Source: an uncultured Blautia sp.
GTDB taxonomy: Bacteria > Bacillota > Clostridia > Lachnospirales > Lachnospiraceae
Reading direction: 5' to 3'
Assembly (NCBI GenBank): GCA_900541985.1
Contig: UQLX01000021.1
Location: 1 to 39,133, forward strand
Length of the DNA stretch: 39,133 nt
The notes under the pieces are model-generated. The model was given only the letters and a program-made list of their open reading frames with translations, did not search any database and was not told the origin of the DNA. The stretch's first letter is position 1; each line of letters begins with the position of its first letter. A program made the translations under genes and the position numbers. This document shows, piece after piece, positions 1 to 7,529 of this stretch.

Positions 1-43
1 GCTAAAGCCATACCGCCTAAAGGCGGTGGATTTAACCCCACGC
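1..43. repeat. Edge hairpin, IS200/IS605-end-like
   Basis: A perfect 6-bp stem ACCGCC/GGCGGT with a TAAA loop is flanked by a second, imperfect outer stem (GCTAAA-type against TTTAAC-type). There is no T-tract, so it is a poor intrinsic terminator. The pattern of a short GC hairpin inside imperfectly paired AAGCC/GGATTTAAC flanks resembles the subterminal hairpins of IS200/IS605 (tnpA/tnpB) elements. It overlaps the last codons of the leftmost gene's 3' side. The window edge prevents confirmation. Confidence 0.35.
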
Positions 44-997
44 TTGGAAATTAAAATATACCATTTCTTCTTCCAGAGGCTCACAGGGTTCTACAAAATC
101 TGCATAAAGCACGATCCCTTCTCCCTGATATTCCATGCGGTTTTCAATGCCTACCTTCGCTGTAACCTCCACCCACTGTCCCGGATTCAGCTTTGGTGCA
201 AAAGCGCTTTTGCACACATAGCCCAGAAACGTGGTATCGTCTGCACAGCAGGTCATTGCGGTACGGCCCGGAACAAAAAATTTACTTCCCATTCCTCTTG
301 GTTTCATGACTCTTGCTTTAAACTTCACAGTTTTTCCTTCATAGGTTTCCGGATGATCCATCGCGTCCACAAACCAGATCCCATAATCCTCCGGAAGGAT
401 CTCGATCTCCGGGGCATTGACGTCAAAAGGCATCTCATCCTGAAAAATATCATCCAGTTCGCCTTCTTCATCCTCAAAGATCACCTCTGCCCTCTGATTG
501 GCAACCTTGATGCCTCTTCTGTAAGTAGCAAGAGGATCTTCTTTTTTGCAGCGGTTAAACACCACCATGTCGCTGCCTCTTACCATATCCATAAAAATAG
601 ATTTCATATTTGCCATATACATCTGGAAGGTACTTGCATCCACACAGGTGATCTGCTGCTCTATTCCCCAGCCTGCCGGCTTTTCCATTTTTTCAAAATT
701 ACTTACCAGCCACATACCGTTATATTCTATGATCACTCTTTCCGGCTGATACAGAATATCCATAGCCGCCAGACGGTCTGTCGTAAGGTCCTCTTCTTTT
801 TCAATGACCTCTACTACCGTATTGCTCATTTCCAGAACTGCTTTGTCATATTCCACTTCTCCCTCTTCACAGAGGATCAGAAGTGTTCTTCCTTCTGTAT
901 AAAAATAATCCTGCTGCAGCGTAAAATTCAGGAAAGAGGTCTTTCCACTTTCCAGAAAACCTGTAAGCAGATAAATGGGTACTGTAATCTCGTTCAT
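32..997 (-). CDS. CobW/COG0523-family P-loop GTPase
   Basis: This 321-residue protein belongs to the CobW/HypB/UreG GTPase group, which couple GTP hydrolysis to metal delivery. The Walker A motif GFLESGKTSF lies at about residues 13-22, and the C-terminal half matches a CobW-C-like region only loosely. It lacks the CxCC metal site and the His-rich linker present in its upstream neighbour, so it may work as a partner rather than as the metal carrier. I chose the ATG at 997 because AGGAGG sits 6 nt upstream; longer starts would overlap the preceding gene. The upstream gene's stop is 13 nt away, so the two are almost certainly co-translated. Substrate metal is unknown. Confidence 0.75.
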   Translation of the reverse strand: MNEITVPIYLLTGFLESGKTSFLNFTLQQDYFYTEGRTLLILCEEGEVEYDKAVLEMSNTVVEVIEKEEDLTTDRLAAMDILYQPERVIIEYNGMWLVSNFEKMEKPAGWGIEQQITCVDASTFQMYMANMKSIFMDMVRGSDMVVFNRCKKEDPLATYRRGIKVANQRAEVIFEDEEGELDDIFQDEMPFDVNAPEIEILPEDYGIWFVDAMDHPETYEGKTVKFKARVMKPRGMGSKFFVPGRTAMTCCADDTTFLGYVCKSAFAPKLNPGQWVEVTAKVGIENRMEYQGEGIVLYADFVEPCEPLEEEMVYFNFQAWG

Positions 998-1010
998 CCT
1001 CATCCTCCTG

Positions 1011-2066
1011 TTATAATCCAAAAAGTTCTGCCAGCCTGTCCTCGTTTAATTTTGAACCGATCACGCAGAGACGTCCGGTATATTCCGGCGCGCCTTCACG
1101 AATCTCTGTTTCCTCCGGAACCATATCAAAATAGATCCAGGTTCCGTCTTCTGCCGGAAGCATTCCCTTTGCACGAAGGATCACACCGTACTCCTCTGAT
1201 CCTGAAAGAGTCTCCAGGATCTTTTCAAGATTTTCTCTGGAATATTTCTTAATGGTCTCGCGGCCCCAGCTTGTAAACACCTCATCTGCATGATGGTGAT
1301 GATGATCATGACCGCATCCACACTCATGGTCATGATGATGCTCGTGTTCCTCGTGATCATGGCCGCATCCACACTCATGGTCATGGTGATGCTCGTGATG
1401 GTGACCATGCTCATGTACATGTCCGCATTCCGGGCATACTTCCTCATCCATCATTTCCTGTTCCAGGGATACCGGATGCTCCATTACCTCCAGAAGCTTC
1501 TTTCCATCCAGCTTTTCGATCGGTGTGGTGATGATAGCAGCTTTGGCATTCAATCCACGAAGAAGTTCCATGGACTGCATAGCTTTTTCCTCATCCACGA
1601 TATCCGTTCTGCTCATAATGATTGCGCCGGCATACTCTACCTGGTTGTTAAAAAATTCTCCAAAGTTTCTCATATACATTTTGCATTTCTTGGCATCTAC
1701 CACAGTTGTATAACTGTTCAGTACAAGCCCTGTCTCTTCCTGCACATCCTTAACCGCACGGATTACGTCGGACAGCTTGCCTACGCCTGATGGCTCAATG
1801 AGGATTCTGTCCGGATGATATTTCTCGATCACTTCTTTCAGAGATGCACCAAAATCACCTACCAGAGAACAGCAGATACATCCGGAATTCATTTCTCGGA
1901 TCTCAATTCCTGCTTCCTTCAGAAATCCTCCGTCAATTCCGATCTCACCAAATTCATTTTCGATCAGAACAACCTGTTCTTCCTGAAAAGCCTCCTGAAG
2001 AAGTTTTTTGATAAGAGTTGTTTTGCCGGCTCCAAGAAAGCCGGAGATAATATCAATTTTTGTCAT
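1011..2066 (-). CDS. CobW/ZNG1-type metallochaperone GTPase, His-rich
   Basis: A 351-residue COG0523 GTPase. The Walker A motif GFLGAGKTT is at residues 9-17, and the family metal-binding CxCC motif (CICC) is at about residues 63-66. A His/Cys-rich linker at about 205-260 (CGHVHEHG, HHHDHECGCGHDH twice) precedes the CobW C-terminal domain. Family members transfer zinc or other metals to client enzymes in the cytoplasm using GTP. The His linker is encoded by a recent tandem duplication (see repeat entry). It is followed at once by a second, His-poor CobW paralogue. A dyad directly after the promoter -10 suggests repression, possibly by metal status, but I do not recognise a Zur/Fur box. Confidence 0.85.
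   Translation of the reverse strand: MTKIDIISGFLGAGKTTLIKKLLQEAFQEEQVVLIENEFGEIGIDGGFLKEAGIEIREMNSGCICCSLVGDFGASLKEVIEKYHPDRILIEPSGVGKLSDVIRAVKDVQEETGLVLNSYTTVVDAKKCKMYMRNFGEFFNNQVEYAGAIIMSRTDIVDEEKAMQSMELLRGLNAKAAIITTPIEKLDGKKLLEVMEHPVSLEQEMMDEEVCPECGHVHEHGHHHEHHHDHECGCGHDHEEHEHHHDHECGCGHDHHHHHADEVFTSWGRETIKKYSRENLEKILETLSGSEEYGVILRAKGMLPAEDGTWIYFDMVPEETEIREGAPEYTGRLCVIGSKLNEDRLAELFGL
1304..1397 (-). repeat. Tandem 43-nt repeat coding the His/Cys linker
   Basis: Two copies of a 43-nt unit at 1304-1346 and 1355-1397 (period 51 nt, 17 codons) differ at only about two positions. Each codes a HHHDHECGCGHDH-like metal-binding block in the CobW protein. Their near identity indicates recent in-frame duplication. 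Confidence 0.85.
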
Positions 2067-2099
2067 GATCTATACCCCTTTTCTTATTTAACGCACATT

Positions 2100-2148
2100 T
2101 GACCAGGAAGTAAAAATACCCCCTGGTCACAGCTTTTTATTTATTATA
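2100..2148 (-). promoter_or_regulatory. CobW promoter -10 with downstream dyad operator
   Basis: On the minus strand a TATAAT -10 (2143-2148) lies upstream of the CobW pair. No good -35 is visible. Just downstream, around the expected transcription start, is a perfect 8-bp inverted repeat TGACCAGG (2100-2107) and CCTGGTCA (2122-2129) with a 14-nt spacer, placed as expected for a repressor site. It could also fold as an RNA hairpin. Confidence 0.4.
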
Positions 2149-2191
2149 TACACCTGCCGCGATTTCATTCAGATATCTCAGCAGGCACATA

Positions 2192-2227
2192 ACGGGGACA
2201 TGAACCCTGTCATGCCCCCGTCTTTTT
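2192..2227. terminator. Stem-loop after the 77-aa gene
   Basis: ACGGGG/CCCCGT plus CATGA/TCATG pair into an interrupted stem with the loop ACCCTG. A T-tract follows on the plus strand only (CTTTTT), while an A-tract precedes it on the minus strand. It lies 14 nt beyond the stop of the minus-strand small gene. As a terminator for that gene it is weak because the minus-strand 3' side has no T-run; its orientation fits plus-strand transcripts better. Confidence 0.4.
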
Positions 2228-2235
2228 GCTTTTTA

Positions 2236-2469
2236 TCAGCCGTTGATCATAAAGTTTAACAGCTTATCAATATCCTCTTTTTCATAAGCAACGATTTCCA
2301 GCTCCGGGATTTCTCCGCCAGAGAAGATATTTGCCAGAGAAACATACTGGGAAAGTTTGGATTTCAGATTCAGTCTGTCTCCCTCGCCTGTTACAAGCTC
2401 AACTTTACCGGTGCAGCTGTCTACTACTTCAAAAAATTTGTCTACGTCTTTAATATTAGATACTTTCAT
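2236..2469 (-). CDS. Conserved small cytosolic protein, unknown function
   Basis: A 77-residue, mixed-charge, soluble protein without membrane segments or Cys motifs. It begins MKVSNIKDVDKFF and carries a central GEGDRLNLKSK segment. I recall similar short proteins across Lachnospiraceae, often with misleading names, and its size and alternating alpha/beta look are reminiscent of HPr-like folds, but the phospho-His motif of HPr is absent. The second ATG (2469) is preferred because AAAGGAG sits 7 nt upstream of it and only 1 nt from the ATG at 2475. It has its own good promoter and appears monocistronic. No function should be assigned. Confidence 0.7.
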   Translation of the reverse strand: MKVSNIKDVDKFFEVVDSCTGKVELVTGEGDRLNLKSKLSQYVSLANIFSGGEIPELEIVAYEKEDIDKLLNFMING

Positions 2470-2519
2470 TTTCATTCTCCTTTCAGGATTCCATTATCGA
2501 TTCTTCGTCATTAGTAATT

Positions 2520-2570
2520 GTCTGAACTTTCAGACGCATACAGTATAACCCATCTTTTCACAAAAATCAA
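2520..2570 (-). promoter_or_regulatory. Promoter of the 77-aa gene with 5' dyad
   Basis: Minus-strand -35 TTGATT (2565-2570) and -10 TATACT (2542-2547) are separated by 17 bp. A perfect 7-bp inverted repeat GTCTGAA/TTCAGAC (2520-2535, 2-nt spacer) covers the predicted transcription start, so it is either an operator or a 5' RNA stem. Confidence 0.6.
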
Positions 2571-2622
2571 TATTTTTTCTTCCAAAAATCAGGGCAGAAT
2601 CGTCCTGAAACTGTCCAAAATA

Positions 2623-4509
2623 TCAGTATGTAAAGACTGCAACTCCGTATGGCGGCAGTGAATATGCAAAAGAATACTCTCTGTTATCACATTCTTTTGT
2701 TTCCGCCTTAAATACCTGTGGTTTTTCCACGAGTCCGTTCTCATCCATGATCAGCTTATACTGTTTCTTTTTGGGAACGCCAACCCGATAATCGGTGCGT
2801 TCTACCGGTGTAAAGTTTACAACAAACAAAAGGTTGTTTCTCTTGGTAGGAGATTTGCGCACAAAACTGAAAATACTTCTGTCTCCGTCATCCGCATTAA
2901 TCCATTCGAAGCCTTCCGGATTATTGTCCCCGCCGTAAAGAGCCGGATATTTTTTGTACATATGCAGGAGAGTCTTTACAAAGGACTGAAGATCCCTGTG
3001 ATTGTCTTCGCCCAGAAGGAACCAGTCAAGCTCTCTCTCCTCACTCCACTCACGGAGCTGTCCGAATTCCTGTCCCATAAACAGAAGTTTTTTGCCTGGG
3101 TGGAAGAACATGAACGCATAGGCAGCCTTCAGATTCTTGAACTTATCATCCGGATAGCCCGGCATCTTGTTCAGCATGGAACATTTCAGATGTACTACCT
3201 CATCATGAGAGATCACAAGAACGTATTTCTCACTGTATGCATAAGTCATGGAAAAAGTCATCTTATTATGGTTGAATTTGCGGAAATAAGGATCCAGCTT
3301 CATATATTCCAAAAAGTCGTTCATCCATCCCATATTCCATTTCAGAGAAAATCCAAGACCGTCATCCTCCGCTTTACCGGTAACCATCGGCCATGCTGTG
3401 GATTCTTCTGCAATCATAACCGTTCCATGGTTTCTTCCCAGAACAACCGTATTCAGATGCTTAAAGAACTCGATGGCTTCCAGGTTTTTATTATCACCGT
3501 ATTTATTTGCCACCCACTGTCCGTCCTGTTTACCATAATCCAGATAAAGCATGGAAGCTACCGCATCTACACGAAGGCCATCTACATGACATTCCTCTAT
3601 CCAGAAAAGAGCATTGGCGATCAGGAAGTTCTTCACCTCCGGACGTCCGTAATTATAGATCTTGGTTCCCCAGTCCGGATGCTCTCCCTGACGGGGATCC
3701 TGATGCTCATAAACAGCAGTTCCATCAAATTCTGCCAGACCATGGGCGTCTCTTGGGAAGTGTGCCGGAACCCAGTCAAGGATCACGCCGATCTTGTTCC
3801 GGTGAAGATAATCTACCATGTACTTAAAGTCCTGTGCTGTTCCGTAGCGGGAGGTAGGCGCATAATAGCCAGTTACCTGGTAGCCCCAGGAGCCGTCAAA
3901 AGGATGCTCTGCAATTCCCATTAATTCCACATGGGTATAACCCATTTCTTTTACATATTTTGCAAGCTCATGGGCAAATTCTCTGTAATTATAAAATCCG
4001 CTTTCGTCTTCCTCACTGATCGGATGCTTCTTCCAGGAACCCGGATGCACTTCATAAATGGACATGGCATCCGTAGCCTCGTTGAACTCCGGGCGCTTTT
4101 TCATCCATGTGGTATCTTTCCATTTATAATTGGTAATATCTACAACTCTGGAAGCTGTTCCCGGACGTAATTCCGCTTCGTTTGCATAAGGATCTGCTTT
4201 ATAAAGATTTTCTCCGTGCATACCCACAATAAAGAATTTATAAAGATCTCCTACCTTTGCTCCCGGAACAAAAACCTCAAATACACCAATAGGTCCTGCT
4301 TTTTTCATAGGATTGGCTTCTGTGTCCCACTGGTTAAAATCTCCGATTACAGAAACCGACTGGGCATTAGGCGCCCATACGGCAAAATAAACTCCCTTTT
4401 TTCTGCCTTCAGTCGTGGGATGCGCACCAAGTTTCTTATAAATATCATAATGGGTCCCCTGTCCAAACAGATATTGATCCAACTCTGAAAACTGCATTTT
4501 CTCTCCCAT
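2623..4509 (-). CDS. glgB: 1,4-alpha-glucan (glycogen) branching enzyme
   Basis: A 628-residue GH13 branching enzyme that makes alpha-1,6 branches in glycogen. An N-terminal CBM48-type domain (about 30-120, with VSVIGDFNQWD) is followed by the catalytic barrel. The nucleophile is Asp315 in DGLRVDAVASM, the acid/base Glu368 is in MIAEEST, and the third Asp is in VISHDEVVH. FMGQEFGQ and the C-terminal beta domain (LLFVVNFTP) are typical. Length is normal for the short bacterial GlgB type. The start at 4509 has GGGAGGT 8 nt upstream. It lies 28 nt after a GH13 amylase gene, so the two are probably one transcript for storage-glucan turnover. Confidence 0.95.
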   Translation of the reverse strand: MGEKMQFSELDQYLFGQGTHYDIYKKLGAHPTTEGRKKGVYFAVWAPNAQSVSVIGDFNQWDTEANPMKKAGPIGVFEVFVPGAKVGDLYKFFIVGMHGENLYKADPYANEAELRPGTASRVVDITNYKWKDTTWMKKRPEFNEATDAMSIYEVHPGSWKKHPISEEDESGFYNYREFAHELAKYVKEMGYTHVELMGIAEHPFDGSWGYQVTGYYAPTSRYGTAQDFKYMVDYLHRNKIGVILDWVPAHFPRDAHGLAEFDGTAVYEHQDPRQGEHPDWGTKIYNYGRPEVKNFLIANALFWIEECHVDGLRVDAVASMLYLDYGKQDGQWVANKYGDNKNLEAIEFFKHLNTVVLGRNHGTVMIAEESTAWPMVTGKAEDDGLGFSLKWNMGWMNDFLEYMKLDPYFRKFNHNKMTFSMTYAYSEKYVLVISHDEVVHLKCSMLNKMPGYPDDKFKNLKAAYAFMFFHPGKKLLFMGQEFGQLREWSEERELDWFLLGEDNHRDLQSFVKTLLHMYKKYPALYGGDNNPEGFEWINADDGDRSIFSFVRKSPTKRNNLLFVVNFTPVERTDYRVGVPKKKQYKLIMDENGLVEKPQVFKAETKECDNREYSFAYSLPPYGVAVFTY

Positions 4510-4537
4510 CAGAAAGTACCTCCCTTAGTCCTTATAT

Positions 4538-5890
4538 TTACTTAAATTTAAAAATCTCACTTTCATTCGGCGCAAGTGTCACACAGATACAGCCATCCTG
4601 CACCACTGCTTCTTTTCCGCTGATCAGGCTTGTGTAGCTTCTGCCTCCCTCCGGAATCCGGATCCGAAGTTCTGCCGGATTTTCATCATTATTCACTGCC
4701 ACTACGATGCCTTCCCCATCCAGTTTCCGTGCAAAAGCATACTGCCTGTTCGTCAGAAGCAGTTCCTGATAGCTTCCGTCTGCCAGTGACGGTTCTTCTC
4801 TGTGGATTTTTCCCAGAAGTTTCACCCATTCCAAAAGCTTCGGATCATCAGGATTCTTAAGAGCCTCCTCTATGTCCACAGCCGGGCGGAGAGGATCATC
4901 ATTTCCGCCTTCCTTACGCCCCTGGATTCCCCACTCCGAACCATAATAAATGGAGGGGATTCCCGGAAGGGTAAAAAGCAGTGTATATACCGGATAAATA
5001 TGACCCGGTACATTCAGCTTGGATGCAATCCTGTCTACATCGTGATTATCCACAAAGGAATACAGGCGAAGTCCCTTATAAATCCCTCCGTTTGCATCAA
5101 ATTCCCTGCGGATAGTATGTGCAATCTCAAAATAGTTATGGTCGTTATGACCGGAATACAGTCCCTTATGCAGTTCATAATTCGTTACGGAATCCAGCAT
5201 TTCAGGCTTCACATAACGGCTGTAATCCCCATGGATCACTTCTCCCATCAGCCAGAAATCTTTTTTCTTTTCATTTGTAAAACGTCTCATATCTTCCATA
5301 AAGGAAAATTCCAGACAATCTGCACAGTCAAGACGTATTCCGTCTATATCAAATTCATCGATCCAGAAACCGATCACATCCAGAAGATATTCCCTTACCT
5401 TCGGCTCCCAGAGGTTTAAATTCACCAGTTCAAAACAGTTTCTCCATGCTTCATACCCGAATCCGTCGTTATATGGAGAATTCCATCCAAAATTGATTCC
5501 CTTATACCAGCTGCAGTATGGAGACTGCTCTCTGTTTTTCTGTATATCCTGGAAAGCAAAAAACTCTCTTCCGGTATGGTTGAACACTCCGTCCACTACA
5601 ACCCGTATATCCATTTTATGAGCTTCTGCTACAAATTTCTTAAAATCTTCATTATCCCCAAGACGTCTGTCAACCACCCGATAGTCCCGTGTATCATAAC
5701 CGTGTGTGGATGATTCAAACAACGGTCCGATATAAATGGCTGTACATCCCAGTTCCTTAATATGAGGCAGCCATTTCATCAGGCTGTCAAATCTGTGCAC
5801 CACCTCTGCCCCTTCATTTTTCCTTGGTGCTCCGGTCATTCCGATCGGATACATGTGATAAAATACTGCTTCTTCAAACCAACTTCCCAC
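4538..5890 (-). CDS. GH13 alpha-amylase family glycosidase
   Basis: A 450-residue intracellular GH13 enzyme with no signal peptide. Conserved region I is VVDGVFNHTG. The nucleophile Asp188 is in GIRLDCAD, the acid/base Glu217 is in LMGEVIHG, and the third catalytic Asp284 is in FVDNHD. It has a short C-terminal beta domain and no N-terminal starch-binding domain, which fits a cytoplasmic maltodextrin or alpha-glucan hydrolase. Exact specificity cannot be read from sequence. Translation starts at GTG (5890) with AGGAGG 8 nt upstream. It precedes glgB by 28 nt in the same direction, so a role in glycogen or maltodextrin remodelling is likely. Confidence 0.88.
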   Translation of the reverse strand: MGSWFEEAVFYHMYPIGMTGAPRKNEGAEVVHRFDSLMKWLPHIKELGCTAIYIGPLFESSTHGYDTRDYRVVDRRLGDNEDFKKFVAEAHKMDIRVVVDGVFNHTGREFFAFQDIQKNREQSPYCSWYKGINFGWNSPYNDGFGYEAWRNCFELVNLNLWEPKVREYLLDVIGFWIDEFDIDGIRLDCADCLEFSFMEDMRRFTNEKKKDFWLMGEVIHGDYSRYVKPEMLDSVTNYELHKGLYSGHNDHNYFEIAHTIRREFDANGGIYKGLRLYSFVDNHDVDRIASKLNVPGHIYPVYTLLFTLPGIPSIYYGSEWGIQGRKEGGNDDPLRPAVDIEEALKNPDDPKLLEWVKLLGKIHREEPSLADGSYQELLLTNRQYAFARKLDGEGIVVAVNNDENPAELRIRIPEGGRSYTSLISGKEAVVQDGCICVTLAPNESEIFKFK

Positions 5891-6007
5891 TACTCTGACC
5901 TCCTGTCCCAGACCCTTTCACGGCTCTGAGATAATCTATTCCTATTATACCCAAATTCTGATAGCTCTTCAACAGAATTTTGATTTCTTCCCCTTTATCA
6001 TAAGTTT

Positions 6008-6042
6008 AAAAAGCGGACAAAAAGCTTTCGCTTGCTGTCCGC
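6008..6042 (-). terminator. Intrinsic terminator after the NodB deacetylase gene
   Basis: On the minus strand GCGGACA pairs with TGTCCGC around an inner AAGC/GCTT stem, followed at once by TTTTT. It lies about 35 nt past the stop of the deacetylase gene and insulates it from the amylase/glgB operon. Confidence 0.85.
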
Positions 6043-6076
6043 CCTGAGTCTGATATTCTCTTTTGCTATGAGTCTC

Positions 6077-7360
6077 TTAATATTCCTCTTCACTTCCGTC
6101 GCTGTAGTCTTCTCCGCCATCAGAGTAATCCTCTTCGTCTCCGTCAGAGTAATCTTCCTCACTTCCGTCGGATATATCGCTTCCATCTCCGGAGTCTTCC
6201 TCACTGAGAAGCGGTCCATCATATCCCGGAGCTCTTCCGGCAGCAAGGGTACTGTCCCAAAAATCTGTATATGTGGCATACTGAAGTTCTACATCCTTTG
6301 CCTCTGCAAGCTCACTGACTGTCATCAGCTTATATCCTTTTTCCACAAGCTGTGGGATGATCTGCAGAGCAGCCTGTACAGAAGGCTCATGTATATCATG
6401 CATCAGGATAATGGAACCATCTGTCAGATCTCCGTTCATAACTGCATTAACGTCATGTTCCACATCCAGATACCGCCAGTCCTCTGTGTCCAGTGACCAT
6501 GTAAAAAACGGTTTCTGAGCAAGCTGGAATTCCCTCTCTCCGGCAGCCCCATAAGGAGCTCTTGCAACAGTGGATTTCTGACCGCAGGCCTTAACCAACG
6601 CATCATCTGTCTTCTGTATCTGCTCTACCACCTGATCTTCTGAAAGTCCCTGGAGAGTTGCCTCCGGATGGTTCCAGCTGTGGTTTCCAATCTCACACCC
6701 GATGTCCAGCATCCTCTGTACTGTAGCTTCCCATTCTCCAACATTCTGTCCCTGCATAAAGAAGGTTGCATGAGCATTATTTTCCTCCAGACAGTCCAGA
6801 AGCTGATCGGTATACTGTCCCGGTCCGTCATCAAAAGTCAGGGCAATCCGTGGTTTATGTTTTTCCGGATTATAGGATCCGTCATCATTAAAGTACAGAT
6901 CATTAAATCCGTCGCTGACCCACCCGGTCTGTATGTATCCGTTATCGTCAAAGGAATAGGTTTTACCGTCTATTTCCTTCATACCTCCGGCATAATAGGT
7001 TCTGTCATAATTCTGATACCATTTGCCGTTTTTATCCTCATGCCAGCCTGCAGTCATATCGGAGGCCTGGCTGATACGGGGAGCACTGGTAAGGGGCATC
7101 CTTACGGCTGCATCCTCATCCTTCTCCACCTTTTCTGTTTCTCCGGCAGCTGAGGTACTGTCTGCATCCGCTTCTACCTGAACCGGCTTGTCCGCGTCCC
7201 TGCCGCTGATCCCTTTTGTTATCGGGAGGATTACACCTTTGACCACAAATACAACAACCAGAACAACCGCAAGAACATATCCGCCAAGCTTCATCATCTT
7301 GCGCCGCCGAAGCTGCTGCTGTTTTTTTCGCATTCTTTCACGAAGTACTTTTTTATCCAT
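6077..7360 (-). CDS. Membrane-anchored polysaccharide deacetylase (NodB/CE4) with wall-binding repeats
   Basis: A 427-residue type II membrane protein. A Lys/Arg-rich N-terminus (1-24) precedes one membrane helix at about 26-48. Two glucan/choline-binding-like repeats (GKWYQNY, GYIQTGW; about 104-160) come next, followed by a NodB domain with the metal and catalytic motif TFDDGPG (Asp177, Asp178) and HSWNH (His227, His231). It likely N-deacetylates peptidoglycan or a related glycan outside the membrane, giving lysozyme resistance. The C-terminus is an unusual acidic tail of repeated EEDYSDG units. A weak GGGTG precedes the start. It follows the PPIase lipoprotein gene after 169 nt and may have its own promoter. 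Confidence 0.9.
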   Translation of the reverse strand: MDKKVLRERMRKKQQQLRRRKMMKLGGYVLAVVLVVVFVVKGVILPITKGISGRDADKPVQVEADADSTSAAGETEKVEKDEDAAVRMPLTSAPRISQASDMTAGWHEDKNGKWYQNYDRTYYAGGMKEIDGKTYSFDDNGYIQTGWVSDGFNDLYFNDDGSYNPEKHKPRIALTFDDGPGQYTDQLLDCLEENNAHATFFMQGQNVGEWEATVQRMLDIGCEIGNHSWNHPEATLQGLSEDQVVEQIQKTDDALVKACGQKSTVARAPYGAAGEREFQLAQKPFFTWSLDTEDWRYLDVEHDVNAVMNGDLTDGSIILMHDIHEPSVQAALQIIPQLVEKGYKLMTVSELAEAKDVELQYATYTDFWDSTLAAGRAPGYDGPLLSEEDSGDGSDISDGSEEDYSDGDEEDYSDGGEDYSDGSEEEY

Positions 7361-7529
7361 CTATTTTTCACCCATTATTACATAAATCTGTCTTTGTTTG
7401 TCTTGTCTATCATACCCTATTTTCTGAAGAAATACAATAGATCCGGCTTCTCATTTTATAAATTTTTCCTAAATTTATCCATTTTTATAAGCAGTCCCGA
7501 CAGATTGTGTATAACAGCTATGGATCGGG

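Noticed and set aside
26..1252. 408-codon plus-strand frame opposite the CobW genes
   Set aside because: It is antisense to two well-supported GTPase genes, has no ribosome site and is full of low-plausibility Cys/His/Phe runs.
1304..1397. CRISPR-like repeat
   Set aside because: Only two coding units in frame with a protein linker and a very short spacer.
1290..1790. Met-rich plus-strand frame across the His linker
   Set aside because: It is the complement of His codons (CAT/ATG) in the CobW gene.
2192..2227. Plus-strand terminator for a hidden plus-strand gene
   Set aside because: No plausible plus-strand gene lies upstream; kept only as a stem-loop.
5998..6279. 93-codon minus-strand frame overlapping the deacetylase end
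   Set aside because: Out-of-frame reading of the repetitive acidic tail; the terminator lies inside it.
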